Below are positions 19,231 through 30,597 of a stretch of 64,000 nt of DNA, piece by piece (position 1 is the first letter of the stretch; each line of letters opens with the position of its first letter). Source of the stretch: Pseudomonadota bacterium (GTDB lineage Bacteria > Pseudomonadota > Gammaproteobacteria > Xanthomonadales > Xanthomonadaceae); contig JAKACT010000007.1 in the NCBI GenBank assembly GCA_021821195.1, positions 75,442 through 139,441 on the forward strand, in the 5' to 3' direction. A program made the position numbers and the translations under genes. Under the pieces are notes generated by a model. It saw only the letters and a program-made list of their open reading frames with translations, searched no databases and had not been told where the DNA came from.

Positions 19231-20684
19231 GCCCGCACAGCCTGCACCTGCGGCAGATCAACGACCCGGCCAAGGCCCTGCCGCGCGTGCATTTCGTCGG
19301 CATCGGCGGGGTCGGCATGAGCGGCATCGCCGAGGTGATGCGCACGCTGGGCTACCAGGTCAGCGGTTCCGACAACGCCGACAACGCGGTGACCAAGCGG
19401 CTGGCGTCGCTGGGCATCGTCATCCACCGCGGCCACGCTTCCGCCAACGTGCTGGAGGCCGACTGCGTGGTGGTGTCCAGCGCGATCAAGCCGGACAACC
19501 CCGAGCTGCTGGAGGCGCGCGCGCAGCGCATCCCGGTGGTGCCGCGCGCGGAGATGCTGGCCGAACTGATGCGCTTCAAGCGTGGGGTGGCGGTGGCCGG
19601 CACCCACGGCAAGACCACCACCACCTCGCTGACCGCCAGCGTGCTGGCCGAAGGCGGGCTGGACCCGACCTTCGTGATCGGCGGCAAGCTGCTGGCCGCC
19701 GGCGCCAATGCCGGCCTCGGCGGCGGCGACTGGCTGGTGGCCGAGGCCGACGAGAGCGACGGCAGCTTCCTGCGCCTGAACCCGGTGGTGGCGGTCATCA
19801 CCAATATCGACGCCGACCACCTGGAGAACTACGGCGGCGATTTCGAGCGGGTCAAGCAGGCGTTCTCCGAATTCCTGCACCGGCTGCCGTTCTACGGGCT
19901 GGCGGTGCTGTGCATCGATGACGAGGAAGTGGCGCAGCTGGCGCGCAGGACGCCGCGCCACGTGGTCACCTACGGCTTCGCGCCGGAGGCCGACGTGCGC
20001 GCCGCCGACGTGCGCCAGCACGGCGCGCGCATGCAGTTCACCCTGTGCCTGCCCGACGGCAGCCGCACCGCCTGCACGCTGGCCCTGCCGGGCCGCCACA
20101 ACGTGCAGAACGCGCTCGCCGCCGCCGCCATCGGCTGGCAGCTGGGCGTGCCGAACGCGGCCATCGCCAAGGCGCTGGAAGGCTTCCAGGGCATCGGCCG
20201 GCGCTTCAACCAGCTGGCCACGCTCAAGTTGGAAAGCGGCGGCGAAGTGGCGCTGGTGGACGACTACGGCCACCACCCGAAGGAGCTTGCCGCGGTGTTC
20301 GCCGCGGCCCGCGGTGGCTGGCCGGACAAGCGGCTGGTGGTGGCCTTCCAGCCGCACCGCTACACCCGTACCCGCGACCTGTTCGACGAGTTCGCGGCAG
20401 TGCTGTCCAGTGTCGACGCGCTGCTGTTGACAGAGGTGTATCCGGCCGGCGAGGCGCCGATCGCCGGCGCCGATGCCAGTGCGCTGGCGCGTTCGATCCG
20501 TACCCGCGGTCGGGTCGAGCCGGTGGTCGTCGGCGGTGCCGCCGAACTGGCCGGCGTGCTGCCGGGCGTGCTGCGCGACGGCGACCTGCTGCTGCTGATG
20601 GGCGCGGGCGATATCGGTGCCGCCGCCCAGCAGATCGCCCGCGATGGCCTGCAGCCGCAACCCGCGCAGGGAGAACCCGCATGA
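19227..20684 (+). CDS. murC: UDP-N-acetylmuramate:L-alanine ligase
   Basis: First Mur ligase of the stem peptide. 485 residues: N-terminal Rossmann [19 protein letters not shown] loop [34 protein letters not shown] and the C-terminal [10 protein letters not shown]. Overlaps murG and ddl by four bases each. A relative, mpl, begins at 63044. Confidence 0.96.
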   Translation: MSPHSLHLRQINDPAKALPRVHFVGIGGVGMSGIAEVMRTLGYQVSGSDNADNAVTKRLASLGIVIHRGHASANVLEADCVVVSSAIKPDNPELLEARAQRIPVVPRAEMLAELMRFKRGVAVAGTHGKTTTTSLTASVLAEGGLDPTFVIGGKLLAAGANAGLGGGDWLVAEADESDGSFLRLNPVVAVITNIDADHLENYGGDFERVKQAFSEFLHRLPFYGLAVLCIDDEEVAQLARRTPRHVVTYGFAPEADVRAADVRQHGARMQFTLCLPDGSRTACTLALPGRHNVQNALAAAAIGWQLGVPNAAIAKALEGFQGIGRRFNQLATLKLESGGEVALVDDYGHHPKELAAVFAAARGGWPDKRLVVAFQPHRYTRTRDLFDEFAAVLSSVDALLLTEVYPAGEAPIAGADASALARSIRTRGRVEPVVVGGAAELAGVLPGVLRDGDLLLLMGAGDIGAAAQQIARDGLQPQPAQGEPA

Positions 20685-21625
20685 GCGCCCCTGCATTCGC
20701 CCCGCTGCGCAGCACCGACCCGGCCGCGTTCGGCCGCGTCGCCGTGCTGATGGGCGGCAGCAGCAGCGAGCGCGAAGTCTCGCTGGATTCGGGCCGCAAC
20801 GTGCTGGAAGCGCTGCAGTCGCGCGGCGTCGACGCCCATGCGGTGGACGGCATCCCGGCGCTGGTCGATGCGCTGGTGCACGGCAGGTTCGACCGCGTGT
20901 TCAACATCCTGCACGGCGGCGACGGCGAGAACGGCGTGCTGCAGGGCCTGCTGCAGGGCTTCGAGGTTCCCTGCACGGGCTCCGGCGTGCTGGGCAGCGC
21001 GCTGACCATGGACAAGATCCGCACCAAGCAGGTGTGGATCAGCGCCGGCCTGCCGACGCCGAAGTTCGTCCGCCTGGCGCCCGGCGCCGACCTGCGCGCG
21101 GCCGCGCTGGAGCTGGGGCTGCCGGTGTTCGTGAAGCCCTCCAGCGAAGGCAGCAGCGTGGGCGTGGCGCGGGTGCTGGCCGAAGCCGACATCGACGCGG
21201 CCATCGAGGTTGCGCGCGGCTACGGCGGCGAGATGCTGATGGAACAGATGGTGGTGGGCGACGAGCTGACCGTCGGCGTGCTGGGCGAGGTCGCGCTGCC
21301 GTCGATCCGGATCGTGCCCAAGGGCGAGTGGTACGACTACAACGCCAAGTACATCGCCGAGGACACCCAGTACCTGTGCCCGGGCCTGGAGGGCGGCGAC
21401 GAGGCTGCGATCCGCGCGCTGGCACTGGATGCGTTCCGCGCCGCCGGCTGCAGCGGCTGGGGCCGCATCGACGTGATGCGCGACCGCGCCAGCGGCCGGT
21501 TGCTGCTGCTGGAAGTGAACACCGCGCCGGGCATGACCAGCCACTCGCTGGTGCCGAAGGCGGCGCGCGAGCTGGGCGTGTCGTTCGAGGAACTGTGCTG
21601 GCGCATCCTGGAGCAGACGCTTTGA
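20681..21625 (+). CDS. ddl: D-alanine:D-alanine ligase
   Basis: ATP-grasp enzyme supplying the dipeptide used by MurF. 314 residues. Signatures: [47 protein letters not shown] and the C-terminal [15 protein letters not shown]. DdlB type by length and location before ftsQ. Confidence 0.95.
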   Translation: MSAPAFAPLRSTDPAAFGRVAVLMGGSSSEREVSLDSGRNVLEALQSRGVDAHAVDGIPALVDALVHGRFDRVFNILHGGDGENGVLQGLLQGFEVPCTGSGVLGSALTMDKIRTKQVWISAGLPTPKFVRLAPGADLRAAALELGLPVFVKPSSEGSSVGVARVLAEADIDAAIEVARGYGGEMLMEQMVVGDELTVGVLGEVALPSIRIVPKGEWYDYNAKYIAEDTQYLCPGLEGGDEAAIRALALDAFRAAGCSGWGRIDVMRDRASGRLLLLEVNTAPGMTSHSLVPKAARELGVSFEELCWRILEQTL

Positions 21626-22353
21626 AGCCTGTCCTGCGCTCGCTGGCCTGGCTGCTCGCGCTGGCGCTGCTGGCGCTGCCGGTGGTGGCCGTGGTCGAGG
21701 GCTGGATGGGCGGCGAGCACTGGCCGCTGCGCACACTGCGCGTGCAGGGCGAACTGGCGCGCGTCGATCGCGCACGGCTGCAGGCGGCGGTGCTGCCGCA
21801 CGCGCAGCGCGGTTTCTTCGCGGTGGACCTGGGGGCGATCCAGCGCACCGTGGACGGCCTGCCGTGGGTGGAGCGCGCGCAGGTGCGCAAGCACTGGCCC
21901 GACGTGCTGGAGGTGCGGATCGTCGAGCACCGCCCGTTTGCGCGCTGGGGCGAGCAGCAACTGCTGTCCGAACACGGCCGGCTGTTCCCGGTTGGCAAGC
22001 TGCAAACGCCGGCCGGGCTGCCGCTGCTGGACGGGCCGGAAGGCCGGGTGCCGGAGGTAGTGGCGCTGTACAACCAGGCCCGCGAGCAGCTGGCCGACGC
22101 CGGCGGCGTGCTGGGCGTGGCGCTGGACCGTCGCGGCAGCTGGTCGATCAGCCTGCGCGACGGCACCCGCGTGGTGCTGGGCCGCAACGACCCCGGCGCG
22201 CGGCTGGCGCGGTTCGCGCCGATGCTGCCGCAGCTGGCCGCGCAGAACCCGCATCGCCGGCTGGTGCGCGCCGACCTTCGCTACACCAATGGCTTCGCCC
22301 TGACCTGGGCGAAGGCTGATCCCACCCCCACGAACCACGGCAGCAACACATGA
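21622..22353 (+). CDS. ftsQ: Cell division protein FtsQ
   Basis: Bitopic division protein linking FtsL/FtsB to later proteins. 243 residues: short cytoplasmic start, one membrane segment (about residues 6-25), POTRA domain ([22 protein letters not shown]) and the FtsQ domain with [28 protein letters not shown]. The only start that fits is TTG 21622, overlapping the ddl stop, with GGAG about nine bases upstream. Confidence 0.93.
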   Translation: MKPVLRSLAWLLALALLALPVVAVVEGWMGGEHWPLRTLRVQGELARVDRARLQAAVLPHAQRGFFAVDLGAIQRTVDGLPWVERAQVRKHWPDVLEVRIVEHRPFARWGEQQLLSEHGRLFPVGKLQTPAGLPLLDGPEGRVPEVVALYNQAREQLADAGGVLGVALDRRGSWSISLRDGTRVVLGRNDPGARLARFAPMLPQLAAQNPHRRLVRADLRYTNGFALTWAKADPTPTNHGSNT

Positions 22354-23585
22354 ACCGCAAAGGCGACAAGTCCCTGATCGTCGGCCTCGATATCGGCACC
22401 TCCAAGGTCACCGCGCTGGTCGGCGAATACGCCCCGGGCGAACCCATCGAGGTGATCGGCATCGGCTCGCACGAATCGCGCGGGCTGCGCCGCGGCGTGG
22501 TGGTCGACATCGATTCCACCGTGCAGTCGATCCAGCGTGCGGTGGAGGAAGCCGAGCTGATGGCTGGCTGCGAGGTCAGCAGCGTGTACGCCTCGATTTC
22601 CGGCAACCACGTGCAGTGCAAGAACTCGCCCGGCATCGTGCCGATCCGCGACGGCGAGGTCACCTATGGCGACCTCGACCGCGTGCTGGAAGCCGCCAAG
22701 GCGGTGGCGATCCCGGCCGACCAGCGCATCCTCCACGCGATCCCGCGCGAGTACGTGCTGGACGATTCGCAGGAAGGCATCCGCAACCCGGTCGGGATGA
22801 CCGGCGTGCGCCTGGAGGTGCACGCGCACCTGGTCACCTGCGCGCAGTCGGCGGCTCAGAACATCAGCAAGTGCGTGCAGCGCTGCGGCCTGCAGGTGGA
22901 CGAGCTGGTGCTGTCCTCGCTGGCGTCCAGCACCGCGGTGCTGACCCCGGACGAGCGCGAGCTGGGGGTGGTGCTGGTCGACATGGGCGCCGGCACCACC
23001 GACATCGCGGTGTTCATGCAGGGCGCGATCTGCCACACCGCCAACCTGCCGGTGGCGGGCGACAAGGTGACCGAGGACATCGCGCACATGCTGCGCACGC
23101 CCACGCCGCACGCCGAGGACATCAAGGTGAAGTACGCCTGCGCGCTGGCGCAGCTGGCGCGCGCCGAGGAAAGCATCCAGGTCGAGAGCGTGGGCGACCG
23201 CCCGCCGCGCCGGCTGCCGCGGCACGCGCTGGCGCAGGCGGTGCAGGCGCGCTACGAGGAAATCTTCGAGATGGTGCAGGCGGAACTGCGCCGCTCGGGC
23301 TTCGAGCAGCGGGTGCGCGCCGGCATGGTGTTGACCGGCGGTGCCTCGAAGATGGAAGGCGTGGTCGAGCTGGCCGAGGAAATGCTGCAGATGCCGGTGC
23401 GGATCGGCATCCCGCAGCACGTCACCGGGCTCGGCGAAGTGGTGGGCAACCCGGTGCATGCCACCGGCGTGGGCCTGCTGCTGATGGGCGCGCAGATGGA
23501 ACACCCGAAGCGGCCGACGCTGCCCAGCGGCAAGGTCGGCGGGATGCTCGGCAAGGCGGTGAAGTGGTTCCGCGGCGCGTTCTGA
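22350..23585 (+). CDS. ftsA: Cell division protein FtsA
   Basis: Actin-like protein that ties FtsZ to the membrane. 411 residues. The SHS2-containing actin fold shows VGLDIGTSKVTALVGE, VDMGAGTTDIAVF and VLTGGASKMEGV. The C-terminal amphipathic helix (MLGKAVKWFRGAF), which binds the membrane, is present. ATGA overlap with ftsQ. Confidence 0.97.
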   Translation: MNRKGDKSLIVGLDIGTSKVTALVGEYAPGEPIEVIGIGSHESRGLRRGVVVDIDSTVQSIQRAVEEAELMAGCEVSSVYASISGNHVQCKNSPGIVPIRDGEVTYGDLDRVLEAAKAVAIPADQRILHAIPREYVLDDSQEGIRNPVGMTGVRLEVHAHLVTCAQSAAQNISKCVQRCGLQVDELVLSSLASSTAVLTPDERELGVVLVDMGAGTTDIAVFMQGAICHTANLPVAGDKVTEDIAHMLRTPTPHAEDIKVKYACALAQLARAEESIQVESVGDRPPRRLPRHALAQAVQARYEEIFEMVQAELRRSGFEQRVRAGMVLTGGASKMEGVVELAEEMLQMPVRIGIPQHVTGLGEVVGNPVHATGVGLLLMGAQMEHPKRPTLPSGKVGGMLGKAVKWFRGAF

Positions 23586-23736
23586 GCGGCGGCAGCGGGC
23601 GGTAGCGGCAACAAGCGGGCAGGGCAGGGAAAGACAGGCAAGGCGGCAAGCGCAGGACACAACCCAATAACAAGCCGGCGAAGGCGAAGCGGGACTCCCG
23701 CCTCCCCGATCCCGGCCACAACGACAGGACACGGAC

Positions 23737-24987
23737 ATGGCACATTTCGAACTGATCCAGCACGTCGCACCCAACGCGGTCATCAAGGTCTTCGGCGTCG
23801 GCGGCGGCGGCGGCAACGCGGTCGCGCACATGGTCAACAGCAGCGTCGAGGGCGTGGAGTTCATCACCGCCAACACCGACTCGCAGGCGATCAAGAACTG
23901 CGGCGCATCGCAGCAGCTGACCCTCGGCGGCAACGTCACCAAGGGCCTCGGCGCCGGCGCCAACCCGGAAGTCGGCCGGCAGGCCGCACTGGAAGACCGC
24001 GAAACCATCATCGAGGCGCTGCAGGGCGCCGACATGGTGTTCATCACCGCCGGCATGGGCGGCGGCACCGGCACCGGCGCCGCGCCGGTGGTGGCGCAGC
24101 TGGCCAAGGAGATGGGCATCCTGACCGTGGCCGTGGTCACCAAGCCGTTCCCGTTCGAAGGCCGCCGGCGCATGCAGGTGGCGGCCAAGGGCATCGAGGA
24201 GCTGAGCCAGCACTGCGACTCGCTGATCACCATCCCGAACGAAAAGCTGATCACCGTGCTGGGCCGCAACGCCACCATGATCCAGGCGTTCCGCGCCGCC
24301 AATGACGTGCTGCTGGGCGCGGTGCAGGGCATCGCCGACCTGATCGTGCGCCCCGGCCTGATCAACGTCGACTTCGCAGACGTGCGCACCGTCATGTCCG
24401 AGATGGGCCTGGCGATGATGGGCAGCGGCAGCGCCCGCGGCGACGACCGCGCGCAGGCAGCGGCCGAGGCGGCGATCCAGAACCCGCTGCTGGACGACGT
24501 CAACCTGTCCGGCGCCAACGGCATCCTGGTCAACATCACCGCCGGCCCGGACTTCACCATGGCCGAGTTCGACGAGGTCGGCCGCACGGTGGAGCAGTTC
24601 GCCGCCGAGGACGCCACCGTGGTCATCGGTACCGTGCTCGACCCGGACATGCAGGACGAGGTGCGCGTCACCGTGGTCGCCACCGGCCTCAGCCGCGCCA
24701 CCGTGGGCCTGCGCCAGCCGGTCGGCGAGCCCCGCAACAACCGCTTCGAGGCGCCGACGGAAGCCCCGCGCCGCCCGCAGGTGCAGCTGATCAACACCCA
24801 GGTCAAGCGCGATGGCACCACCGGGCTGCCGATCGACGCGATCTCCGATAGCTTCACCCCGGCCGCCCCGGTCGGTTTCGCCGGCAGCCTGCGCCGTAAC
24901 GCCGCCGAAGCCGCCCCGGTCGCCGCCGAGCTGCCGAAGGACGACTACCTCGACATCCCGGCGTTCCTGCGCCGCCAGGCGGACTGA
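23737..24987 (+). CDS. ftsZ: Cell division protein FtsZ
   Basis: Tubulin-like GTPase forming the Z ring. 416 residues: [16 protein letters not shown], the GTP signature [12 protein letters not shown] (near residue 108), T7 loop [11 protein letters not shown], then a linker of roughly 70 residues and the conserved C-terminal peptide [14 protein letters not shown] that binds FtsA/ZipA. A 151-base gap separates it from ftsA, so it may have its own promoter; I see no clear hexamers there. Confidence 0.97.
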   Translation: MAHFELIQHVAPNAVIKVFGVGGGGGNAVAHMVNSSVEGVEFITANTDSQAIKNCGASQQLTLGGNVTKGLGAGANPEVGRQAALEDRETIIEALQGADMVFITAGMGGGTGTGAAPVVAQLAKEMGILTVAVVTKPFPFEGRRRMQVAAKGIEELSQHCDSLITIPNEKLITVLGRNATMIQAFRAANDVLLGAVQGIADLIVRPGLINVDFADVRTVMSEMGLAMMGSGSARGDDRAQAAAEAAIQNPLLDDVNLSGANGILVNITAGPDFTMAEFDEVGRTVEQFAAEDATVVIGTVLDPDMQDEVRVTVVATGLSRATVGLRQPVGEPRNNRFEAPTEAPRRPQVQLINTQVKRDGTTGLPIDAISDSFTPAAPVGFAGSLRRNAAEAAPVAAELPKDDYLDIPAFLRRQAD

Positions 24988-24998
24988 GGTTCCAGCAG

Positions 24999-25055
24999 CT
25001 TCCTTCCGCGTGGGCGGAAGGAAGGCGGGAAGGGGGCGCAACCGCGCCGCTTCCC
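24999..25055 (+). terminator. Two hairpins after ftsZ
   Basis: An 11-bp stem (24999-25009 with 25014-25024) is followed by a second hairpin with arms GGGAAG and CTTCCC (about 25027-25055). Neither has a T run, so any terminator activity is uncertain. The remainder of the ftsZ-lpxC gap to 25258 shows nothing else convincing; TGATAAT at 25244-25250 resembles a -10 but lies only nine bases before lpxC. Confidence 0.4.
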
Positions 25056-25258
25056 AACCTTTCCCCCGTCCGTCCGTGGCGGAGGGAGGGCGTGTCGCTC
25101 CTGTCGAAATTGCGTGCCGGGTCGTCCACCCGGCGCGTTTCCCAGTCGGTCGGCGCTGCCGGCCGGCTGCTTTCGTCCCGCCGCCCTGGCCTGTGCCGGG
25201 AGATCGGGCCAGCGATTTTTACGGCTGGATTCAGCAAATCGCGTGATAATCTGAACCG

Positions 25259-26173
25259 ATGCTCCGCCAACGCACCCTCAAGAACGTGATCCGCGCCACC
25301 GGCGTGGGTTTGCATGGCGGGGAGAAGGTCTTCCTGACCCTGCGGCCGGCGCCGGCCGATACCGGCATCGTGTTCCGCCGCATCGACCTCGAGCCGGTGG
25401 TGGAAATGCCCGCCGCCGCGACGCTGGTCACCGAAACCACCCTATGCACCGGGTTGAGCCGCGATGGCGCCAAGGTGCTGACGGTCGAGCACCTGATGTC
25501 GGCGCTGGCGGGCCTGGGCATCGACAACGTCTATGTCGAGCTGAGCGCGGCCGAAGTGCCGATCATGGACGGTTCTGCCGGTCCATTCGTATTCCTGCTG
25601 GAATCCGCCGGCATCGTCGAGCAGCACGCGGCCAAGCGGCTGATCCGCATCCTCAAGCCGGTGGAAGTCCGCGAGGGCGACAAGATCGCCCGTTTCGAGC
25701 CGCATGACGGCTTCCGGCTGGGCTTCACGGTCAAGTTCGACCATCCGGCGATCCCGGATGCGCTGTCGCGGGTGGAGGTGGACTTCTCCACCAGCGCCTA
25801 CATCAAGGAAGTCAGCCGCGCCCGCACTTTCGGCTTCATGCGCGACCTCGAGTACATGCGCGACCGCAACCTCGGCCTCGGCGGCTCGATGGACAACGCC
25901 ATCGTGCTCGACGACTTCCGCGTGCTGAACGAGGACGGCCTGCGCTACGCCGACGAATTCGTCCGCCACAAGATCCTCGACGCGGTCGGCGACCTGTACC
26001 TAGCCGGCCACGCCATCCTCGGCGCCTACGAGGGCTACAAGTCCGGGCATGCGCTGAACAACAAGCTGGTGCGCGCGCTGCTGGCGGATGCGCAGGCGTG
26101 GGAAGAAGTCAGCTTCGTCGATGCCGGGCAGGCGCCCCAGCTGGGCTACGGCATCGCGCTGCCGGCGGCCTGA
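25259..26173 (+). CDS. lpxC: UDP-3-O-acyl-N-acetylglucosamine deacetylase
   Basis: First committed step of lipid A synthesis. 304 residues. Zinc site elements: the His in [14 protein letters not shown] (near residue 80), [15 protein letters not shown] with its His/Asp pair, and a catalytic His near [12 protein letters not shown]. Standard position after ftsZ. Confidence 0.96.
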   Translation: MLRQRTLKNVIRATGVGLHGGEKVFLTLRPAPADTGIVFRRIDLEPVVEMPAAATLVTETTLCTGLSRDGAKVLTVEHLMSALAGLGIDNVYVELSAAEVPIMDGSAGPFVFLLESAGIVEQHAAKRLIRILKPVEVREGDKIARFEPHDGFRLGFTVKFDHPAIPDALSRVEVDFSTSAYIKEVSRARTFGFMRDLEYMRDRNLGLGGSMDNAIVLDDFRVLNEDGLRYADEFVRHKILDAVGDLYLAGHAILGAYEGYKSGHALNNKLVRALLADAQAWEEVSFVDAGQAPQLGYGIALPAA

Positions 26174-26253
26174 TCCCGGCGCAAAGCGTGACCAACGTCA
26201 CGAAATCGTCGCGCTCCCCATCGATTTCTTAACAAAATCAACGGCCAGCGCGG

Positions 26254-26769
26254 CTAGGATGCGCCCTCGGCCGGTTCGGCGGGGGGCCTTGGCGCCCGCC
26301 TCGCACTGGCCTTGCGGTCGCCCCCAGCGTGCTCTTCCGACGCCTCCGGCCGCAGCATGGCCAAGGCCGTCTCCAGTCCAGCACGGGCGGCGGCCGACAT
26401 CGGAGCATGGCGCGCTTCGGCCGGCGGTAGCGGCCGCAGCGGTGCGGTGGTCGTCCTGACACCCACGTCGTTTACTTCGAGCCCGATGGAGCGGGCGGCG
26501 TCGACCAGAGCGGGCGCGGCAAGCCGCAACTTGGCATGCCACACCGGCGAGTCGACGACGAACACCAGCTTGTCCCCGCGGACGTTGGCCAGGCGCGCAT
26601 GCGCTCCCAACCCCTGGGGCAAGTGGGTACGCAGCAACCGATCCATCGCGTCGAGCCACTGGGCCCGGCGCAGGGTGCCACCGGCGGAACCGGCGAGCAG
26701 TGCGTCTAGCGCCGCGCGCGGGCTGGCGGTGGCACGGCCCCCTTCGGGGTTGGATCGAGAACCAGGCAT
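26254..26769 (-). CDS. dciA: DciA-like DUF721 protein
   Basis: 171 residues. The N-terminal half (AALDALLAGSAGGTLRRAQWLDAMDRLLRTHLP) and the central LVFVVDSPVWHAKLRLAAPALVDAAR match the DUF721 fold of DciA, which loads the replicative helicase in bacteria lacking DnaC. The C-terminal third is alanine/arginine/proline rich and probably disordered. Location next to lpxC and secA is where the gene occurs in related genomes. Its start codon is only four bases from that of the divergent M23 peptidase gene. Confidence 0.8.
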   Translation of the reverse strand: MPGSRSNPEGGRATASPRAALDALLAGSAGGTLRRAQWLDAMDRLLRTHLPQGLGAHARLANVRGDKLVFVVDSPVWHAKLRLAAPALVDAARSIGLEVNDVGVRTTTAPLRPLPPAEARHAPMSAAARAGLETALAMLRPEASEEHAGGDRKASARRAPRPPAEPAEGAS

Positions 26770-26773
26770 ACGG

Positions 26774-27715
26774 ATGATCGAACTCAGCAACCTACACGAT
26801 ACCCGCCAGCGCGCCATCGCGCAGGCCCAGCAGCTGCGCCGGTGGGCGCGCCGCAGGCCGTGGGCGGCGTTGGCACTGCTGCTGGGCGCGGGCATGCTGT
26901 GCGGCGCGGCCGCGCGCAGCGCGATCGGCATGGCGCAGGTGGAGGCGCTGCAGGCCGCGGATGCGGAGCGCCAGGCCGAGCTGGACAAGGTGCGCCGCGA
27001 TGCGCAGCGCGATGTCAACGCGCTGGCCGCGCGCCTGGCCGAACTGCAGGCGCAGGCCAATCGGCTGAACGCGCTGGGCAGCCGGCTGACCCGCGCCGGC
27101 CAGCTGCAGGACGGCGAATTCGATTTCGAGAAGCCGGTCGGGCAGGGCGGTGGCGGGATCACCCGCGACATGCCGCCGGCCGAGCTGCGCGCGCGGCTGG
27201 CGGCGCTGGAGGGCGACTATCGCCTGGCCGGCACCCAGCTGTCGGTGCTGGAAACCCTGCTGTTCAACCGCGAGTTGGACCGCAATACGGTGCCCTCGCG
27301 CGAACCGATCGCCGGCAGCTTCGTCACCTCCGGCTTTGGTGGCCGCGCCGACCCGTTCGGCGGCGGCAGCCAGTTCCACAAGGGCATCGATTTCCAGGCC
27401 AGCATTGGCGACCCGGTGCTGGCGGTGGCGGACGGCGTGGTCAGCTATGCCGGCGACCGTAGCGGCTACGGCAGCACGGTCGAAATCGACCACGGCAACG
27501 GCTACGTCACCCGCTATGCGCACAATTCGCGCCTGACCCGCCAGGTCGGCGACCTGGTGCGCGCGGGGCAGGAGATCGCCAAGGCCGGCTCCAGCGGCCG
27601 TTCCACCGGCGCGCACGTGCACTTCGAGCTGTGGCAGGACGGCGTGGTGGTCAATCCCCGCAAGTTCCTCGGCCACAACAACGCGCTGGCCCGCCACGGG
27701 CCCAGCCGCGGCTGA
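26774..27715 (+). CDS. M23 family (LytM-type) metallopeptidase
   Basis: 313 residues: cytoplasmic start, one membrane segment (about residues 34-55), a coiled-coil periplasmic stretch rich in Q, A, R and L, then a C-terminal peptidase domain. The zinc ligands HKGIDF (HxxxD) and HVHF (HxH) are intact, so it is likely an active endopeptidase cutting peptidoglycan cross-links, unlike the degenerate activator EnvC. Divergent from dciA, upstream of secA. Confidence 0.88.
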   Translation: MIELSNLHDTRQRAIAQAQQLRRWARRRPWAALALLLGAGMLCGAAARSAIGMAQVEALQAADAERQAELDKVRRDAQRDVNALAARLAELQAQANRLNALGSRLTRAGQLQDGEFDFEKPVGQGGGGITRDMPPAELRARLAALEGDYRLAGTQLSVLETLLFNRELDRNTVPSREPIAGSFVTSGFGGRADPFGGGSQFHKGIDFQASIGDPVLAVADGVVSYAGDRSGYGSTVEIDHGNGYVTRYAHNSRLTRQVGDLVRAGQEIAKAGSSGRSTGAHVHFELWQDGVVVNPRKFLGHNNALARHGPSRG

Positions 27716-27771
27716 CATCGGGCGAGGGGCTTGCGCACGTCGCAGGCCGCCTCCAGCTAAACTAATCGATT

Positions 27772-27801
27772 CCCGAACGGGCCTGCGTGCCCGGTTTCGG
27801 G
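27772..27801 (+). other. Hairpin in the secA leader
   Basis: CCCGAACGGGC (27772-27782) can pair with GCCCGGTTTCGGG (27789-27801) with a two-base bulge. It sits in the 143-base gap before secA. E. coli controls secA through secM upstream; no secM-like gene is visible here, so a leader structure is a possible alternative, but this is a guess. Confidence 0.3.
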
Positions 27802-27858
27802 TATTTCGTTGCTTTCCCGATGCCGCGCCACCGGCGCGCATCCCGCCAGGGACACCCC

Positions 27859-30576
27859 ATGTTCAACAGTTTGCTCACCAGCGTTTTCGGCAGCCGCAAC
27901 GAGCGCCTGCTCAAGCAGTACGGCGCCAACGTCAGGAAGATCAATGCGCTGGAGCCGCAGATGCAGGCGCTCCCGGACGAGGCGCTGAAGGCCAAGACCG
28001 AGGAGTTCAAGGCACGCATCGCCAAGGGCGAGTCGCTGGACAAGCTGCTGCCGGAAGCGTTCGCGGTCTGCCGCGAAGCCTCGGTGCGCGTGTTCGGCAT
28101 GCGTCATTTCGACGTCCAGCTGATCGGCGGCATGGTCCTGCACGGCGGCAAGATCGCGGAAATGCGCACCGGCGAGGGCAAGACCCTGACCGCGACCGCC
28201 GCGGTCTACCTCAATGCGCTCGAGGGCAAGGGCGTGCACGTGGTCACCGTCAACGACTACCTGGCCCGCCGTGACGCCGCCCAGATGGGCAAGCTCTACA
28301 ACTGGCTGGGCCTCACCGTGGGCGTGGTCTACCCGGGCATGCCGCATGCCGACAAGGGCGCGGCCTACGGCTGCGACATCACCTACGGCACCAACAACGA
28401 ATTCGGCTTCGACTACCTGCGCGACAACATGGCGCTGGCCAAGGAAGACCGCTTCCAGCGCACCCTCAACTTCGCCATCGTCGACGAGGTGGACTCGATC
28501 CTGATCGACGAGGCGCGTACCCCGCTGATCATCTCCGGCCCGGCCGACGAATCGCCGGAGCTCTACCTGCGGGTGAACGCGGTGGTGCCGTCGCTGCAGC
28601 GGCAGGAAACCGAAGAGGGCGAGGGCGACTACTGGGTCGACGAGAAGCAGAAGCAGGTGCACATGTCCGAAGCCGGGCAGGAGCATGCCGAGCAGCTGCT
28701 GCGCCAGGCCGGCATCCTCGAGGCCGACGAGAGCCTGTACGCCGCGCAGAACATCCACGTGGTCCACCACCTCAACGCGGCGATGCGCGCCCACGCCATC
28801 TACCAGCGCGACGTGGATTACATCGTCCGCGACGGCGAGGTCATCATCGTCGATGAATTCACCGGCCGCACCCTGCCGGGCCGGCGCTGGTCCGACGGCC
28901 TGCATCAGGCGGTGGAGGCGAAGGAAGGCGTGCCGGTGCAGCGCGAGAACCAGACGCTGGCGTCGGTGACGTTCCAGAACCTGTTCCGCATGTACAAGAA
29001 GCTGTCCGGCATGACCGGTACCGCGGACACCGAAGCATTCGAGTTCCAGAACATCTACGGGCTGGAAGTGGTGGTGATCCCGACCCACCGGCCGATGATC
29101 CGCAAGGACCACCCGGACCTCGTCTTCCTCAACCGCGCCGGCAAGTACCGCGCGGTGGCCAACGAGATCAAGGAATGCGTGGCCAAGGGCCAGCCGGTGC
29201 TGGTCGGCACCACCTCGATCGAGGTGTCGGAGCTGCTCAGCGAGAACCTGCGCGAGGCCGGCATCCCGCACGAAGTGCTCAACGCCAAGCAGCACGAGCG
29301 CGAGGCGCACATCGTCGCCAACGCCGGCGCGCCGGGCGCGGTGACCATCGCCACCAACATGGCCGGCCGCGGCACCGACATCGTGCTGGGCGGCTCGCTG
29401 GACGCCGAACTGGCCGCCTTGGGCGAGGATGCCCCGCAGTCCGAAAAGGACCGCCTCAAGGCCGCATGGCAGGAGCGCCACGACGCGGTCAAGGCGGCCG
29501 GCGGCCTGCACATCATCGGCACCGAGCGCCATGAATCCCGCCGCATCGACAACCAGCTGCGTGGCCGCTCCGGCCGCCAGGGCGACCCGGGCTCGTCGCG
29601 CTTCTACCTGTCGCTGGAAGACAACCTGATGCGCATCTTCGCCGCCGACTGGGTGCAGAAGGTGATGGCGCGGATGGGCCTGAAGGAAGACGACATCATC
29701 GAGTCGGCGCTGGTGACCAAGCAGATCGCCAACGCGCAACGCAAGGTCGAGGCGCACAACTTCGACATCCGCAAGAACCTGCTGGACTTCGACGACGTCA
29801 ACAACGACCAGCGCAAGGTCATCTACGGCCAGCGCAACGAGCTGCTGGAAGCCGAGAGCGTCAAGGAGAACATCGACGGCATCCGCTACGACGTGGTCGC
29901 CGAGCTGGTGCAGCGCCACGTGCCGGCCGACTCGATCGACGAGCAGTGGGACCTGCCGGGCCTGGAGGCCGCGCTGGCCAGCGAGTTCGGCTTGCAGCTG
30001 GACCTGGTGGGCCTGCACAAGGCCGAAGCGGAGCTGGACGCTTCGCAGATCCTCGGCCATGTGCAGGACGCGGTGGATACGCTGTTCGCCGGCAAGGAAG
30101 AGCAGGTTGGCGCCGAGACCATGCGCATGCTGGAGAAGCACGTGATGCTGAACGTGCTGGACCAGAACTGGAAGGAGCACCTCGCGCGCATGGACTACCT
30201 GCGCCAGGGCATCCACCTGCGCGGCTATGCGCAGAAGCAGCCCAAGCAGGAATACAAGAAGGAAGCCTTCGAGCTGTTCTCGGAACTGCTGGAGAAGGTC
30301 AAGCACGAAGTGGTCTCGCTGCTCGCCCGCGTGCGCATCCGCAGCGAGGAGGAGGTGGCCGCTGCCGAGGCGCAGGAGCGCGCCCGCGCCGAGGCCGTGG
30401 CCCGGCAGATGCAGTTCCAGCATCCGGGCGCCGGCGGCATGGGCGCGGACGAGGAGGCGGCGCAGGTGCAGGCCGCGCGCGCCCAGCAGGCTGCGTTTGC
30501 CGACATCGGCCGCAACGATCCCTGCCCCTGCGGCAGCGGCAAGAAGTTCAAGCACTGCCATGGGCAGCTTGCGTAG
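27859..30576 (+). CDS. secA: Protein translocase ATPase SecA
   Basis: Motor of the Sec export pathway. 905 residues. Walker [13 protein letters not shown] (near residue 102), [15 protein letters not shown], the second helicase domain with [13 protein letters not shown] and [15 protein letters not shown], and the C-terminal zinc-binding [14 protein letters not shown] for SecB/lipid contact. ATG 27859 ([16 protein letters not shown]) is the family start; an upstream ATG at 27787 adds non-homologous residues. Confidence 0.97.
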   Translation: MFNSLLTSVFGSRNERLLKQYGANVRKINALEPQMQALPDEALKAKTEEFKARIAKGESLDKLLPEAFAVCREASVRVFGMRHFDVQLIGGMVLHGGKIAEMRTGEGKTLTATAAVYLNALEGKGVHVVTVNDYLARRDAAQMGKLYNWLGLTVGVVYPGMPHADKGAAYGCDITYGTNNEFGFDYLRDNMALAKEDRFQRTLNFAIVDEVDSILIDEARTPLIISGPADESPELYLRVNAVVPSLQRQETEEGEGDYWVDEKQKQVHMSEAGQEHAEQLLRQAGILEADESLYAAQNIHVVHHLNAAMRAHAIYQRDVDYIVRDGEVIIVDEFTGRTLPGRRWSDGLHQAVEAKEGVPVQRENQTLASVTFQNLFRMYKKLSGMTGTADTEAFEFQNIYGLEVVVIPTHRPMIRKDHPDLVFLNRAGKYRAVANEIKECVAKGQPVLVGTTSIEVSELLSENLREAGIPHEVLNAKQHEREAHIVANAGAPGAVTIATNMAGRGTDIVLGGSLDAELAALGEDAPQSEKDRLKAAWQERHDAVKAAGGLHIIGTERHESRRIDNQLRGRSGRQGDPGSSRFYLSLEDNLMRIFAADWVQKVMARMGLKEDDIIESALVTKQIANAQRKVEAHNFDIRKNLLDFDDVNNDQRKVIYGQRNELLEAESVKENIDGIRYDVVAELVQRHVPADSIDEQWDLPGLEAALASEFGLQLDLVGLHKAEAELDASQILGHVQDAVDTLFAGKEEQVGAETMRMLEKHVMLNVLDQNWKEHLARMDYLRQGIHLRGYAQKQPKQEYKKEAFELFSELLEKVKHEVVSLLARVRIRSEEEVAAAEAQERARAEAVARQMQFQHPGAGGMGADEEAAQVQAARAQQAAFADIGRNDPCPCGSGKKFKHCHGQLA

Positions 30577-30597
30577 CAGGCGGCCCTGTTCGTTTCG

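Noticed and set aside
25244-25258. lpxC promoter with TGATAAT as -10
   Set aside because: Only nine bases from the ATG and no -35 at suitable spacing.
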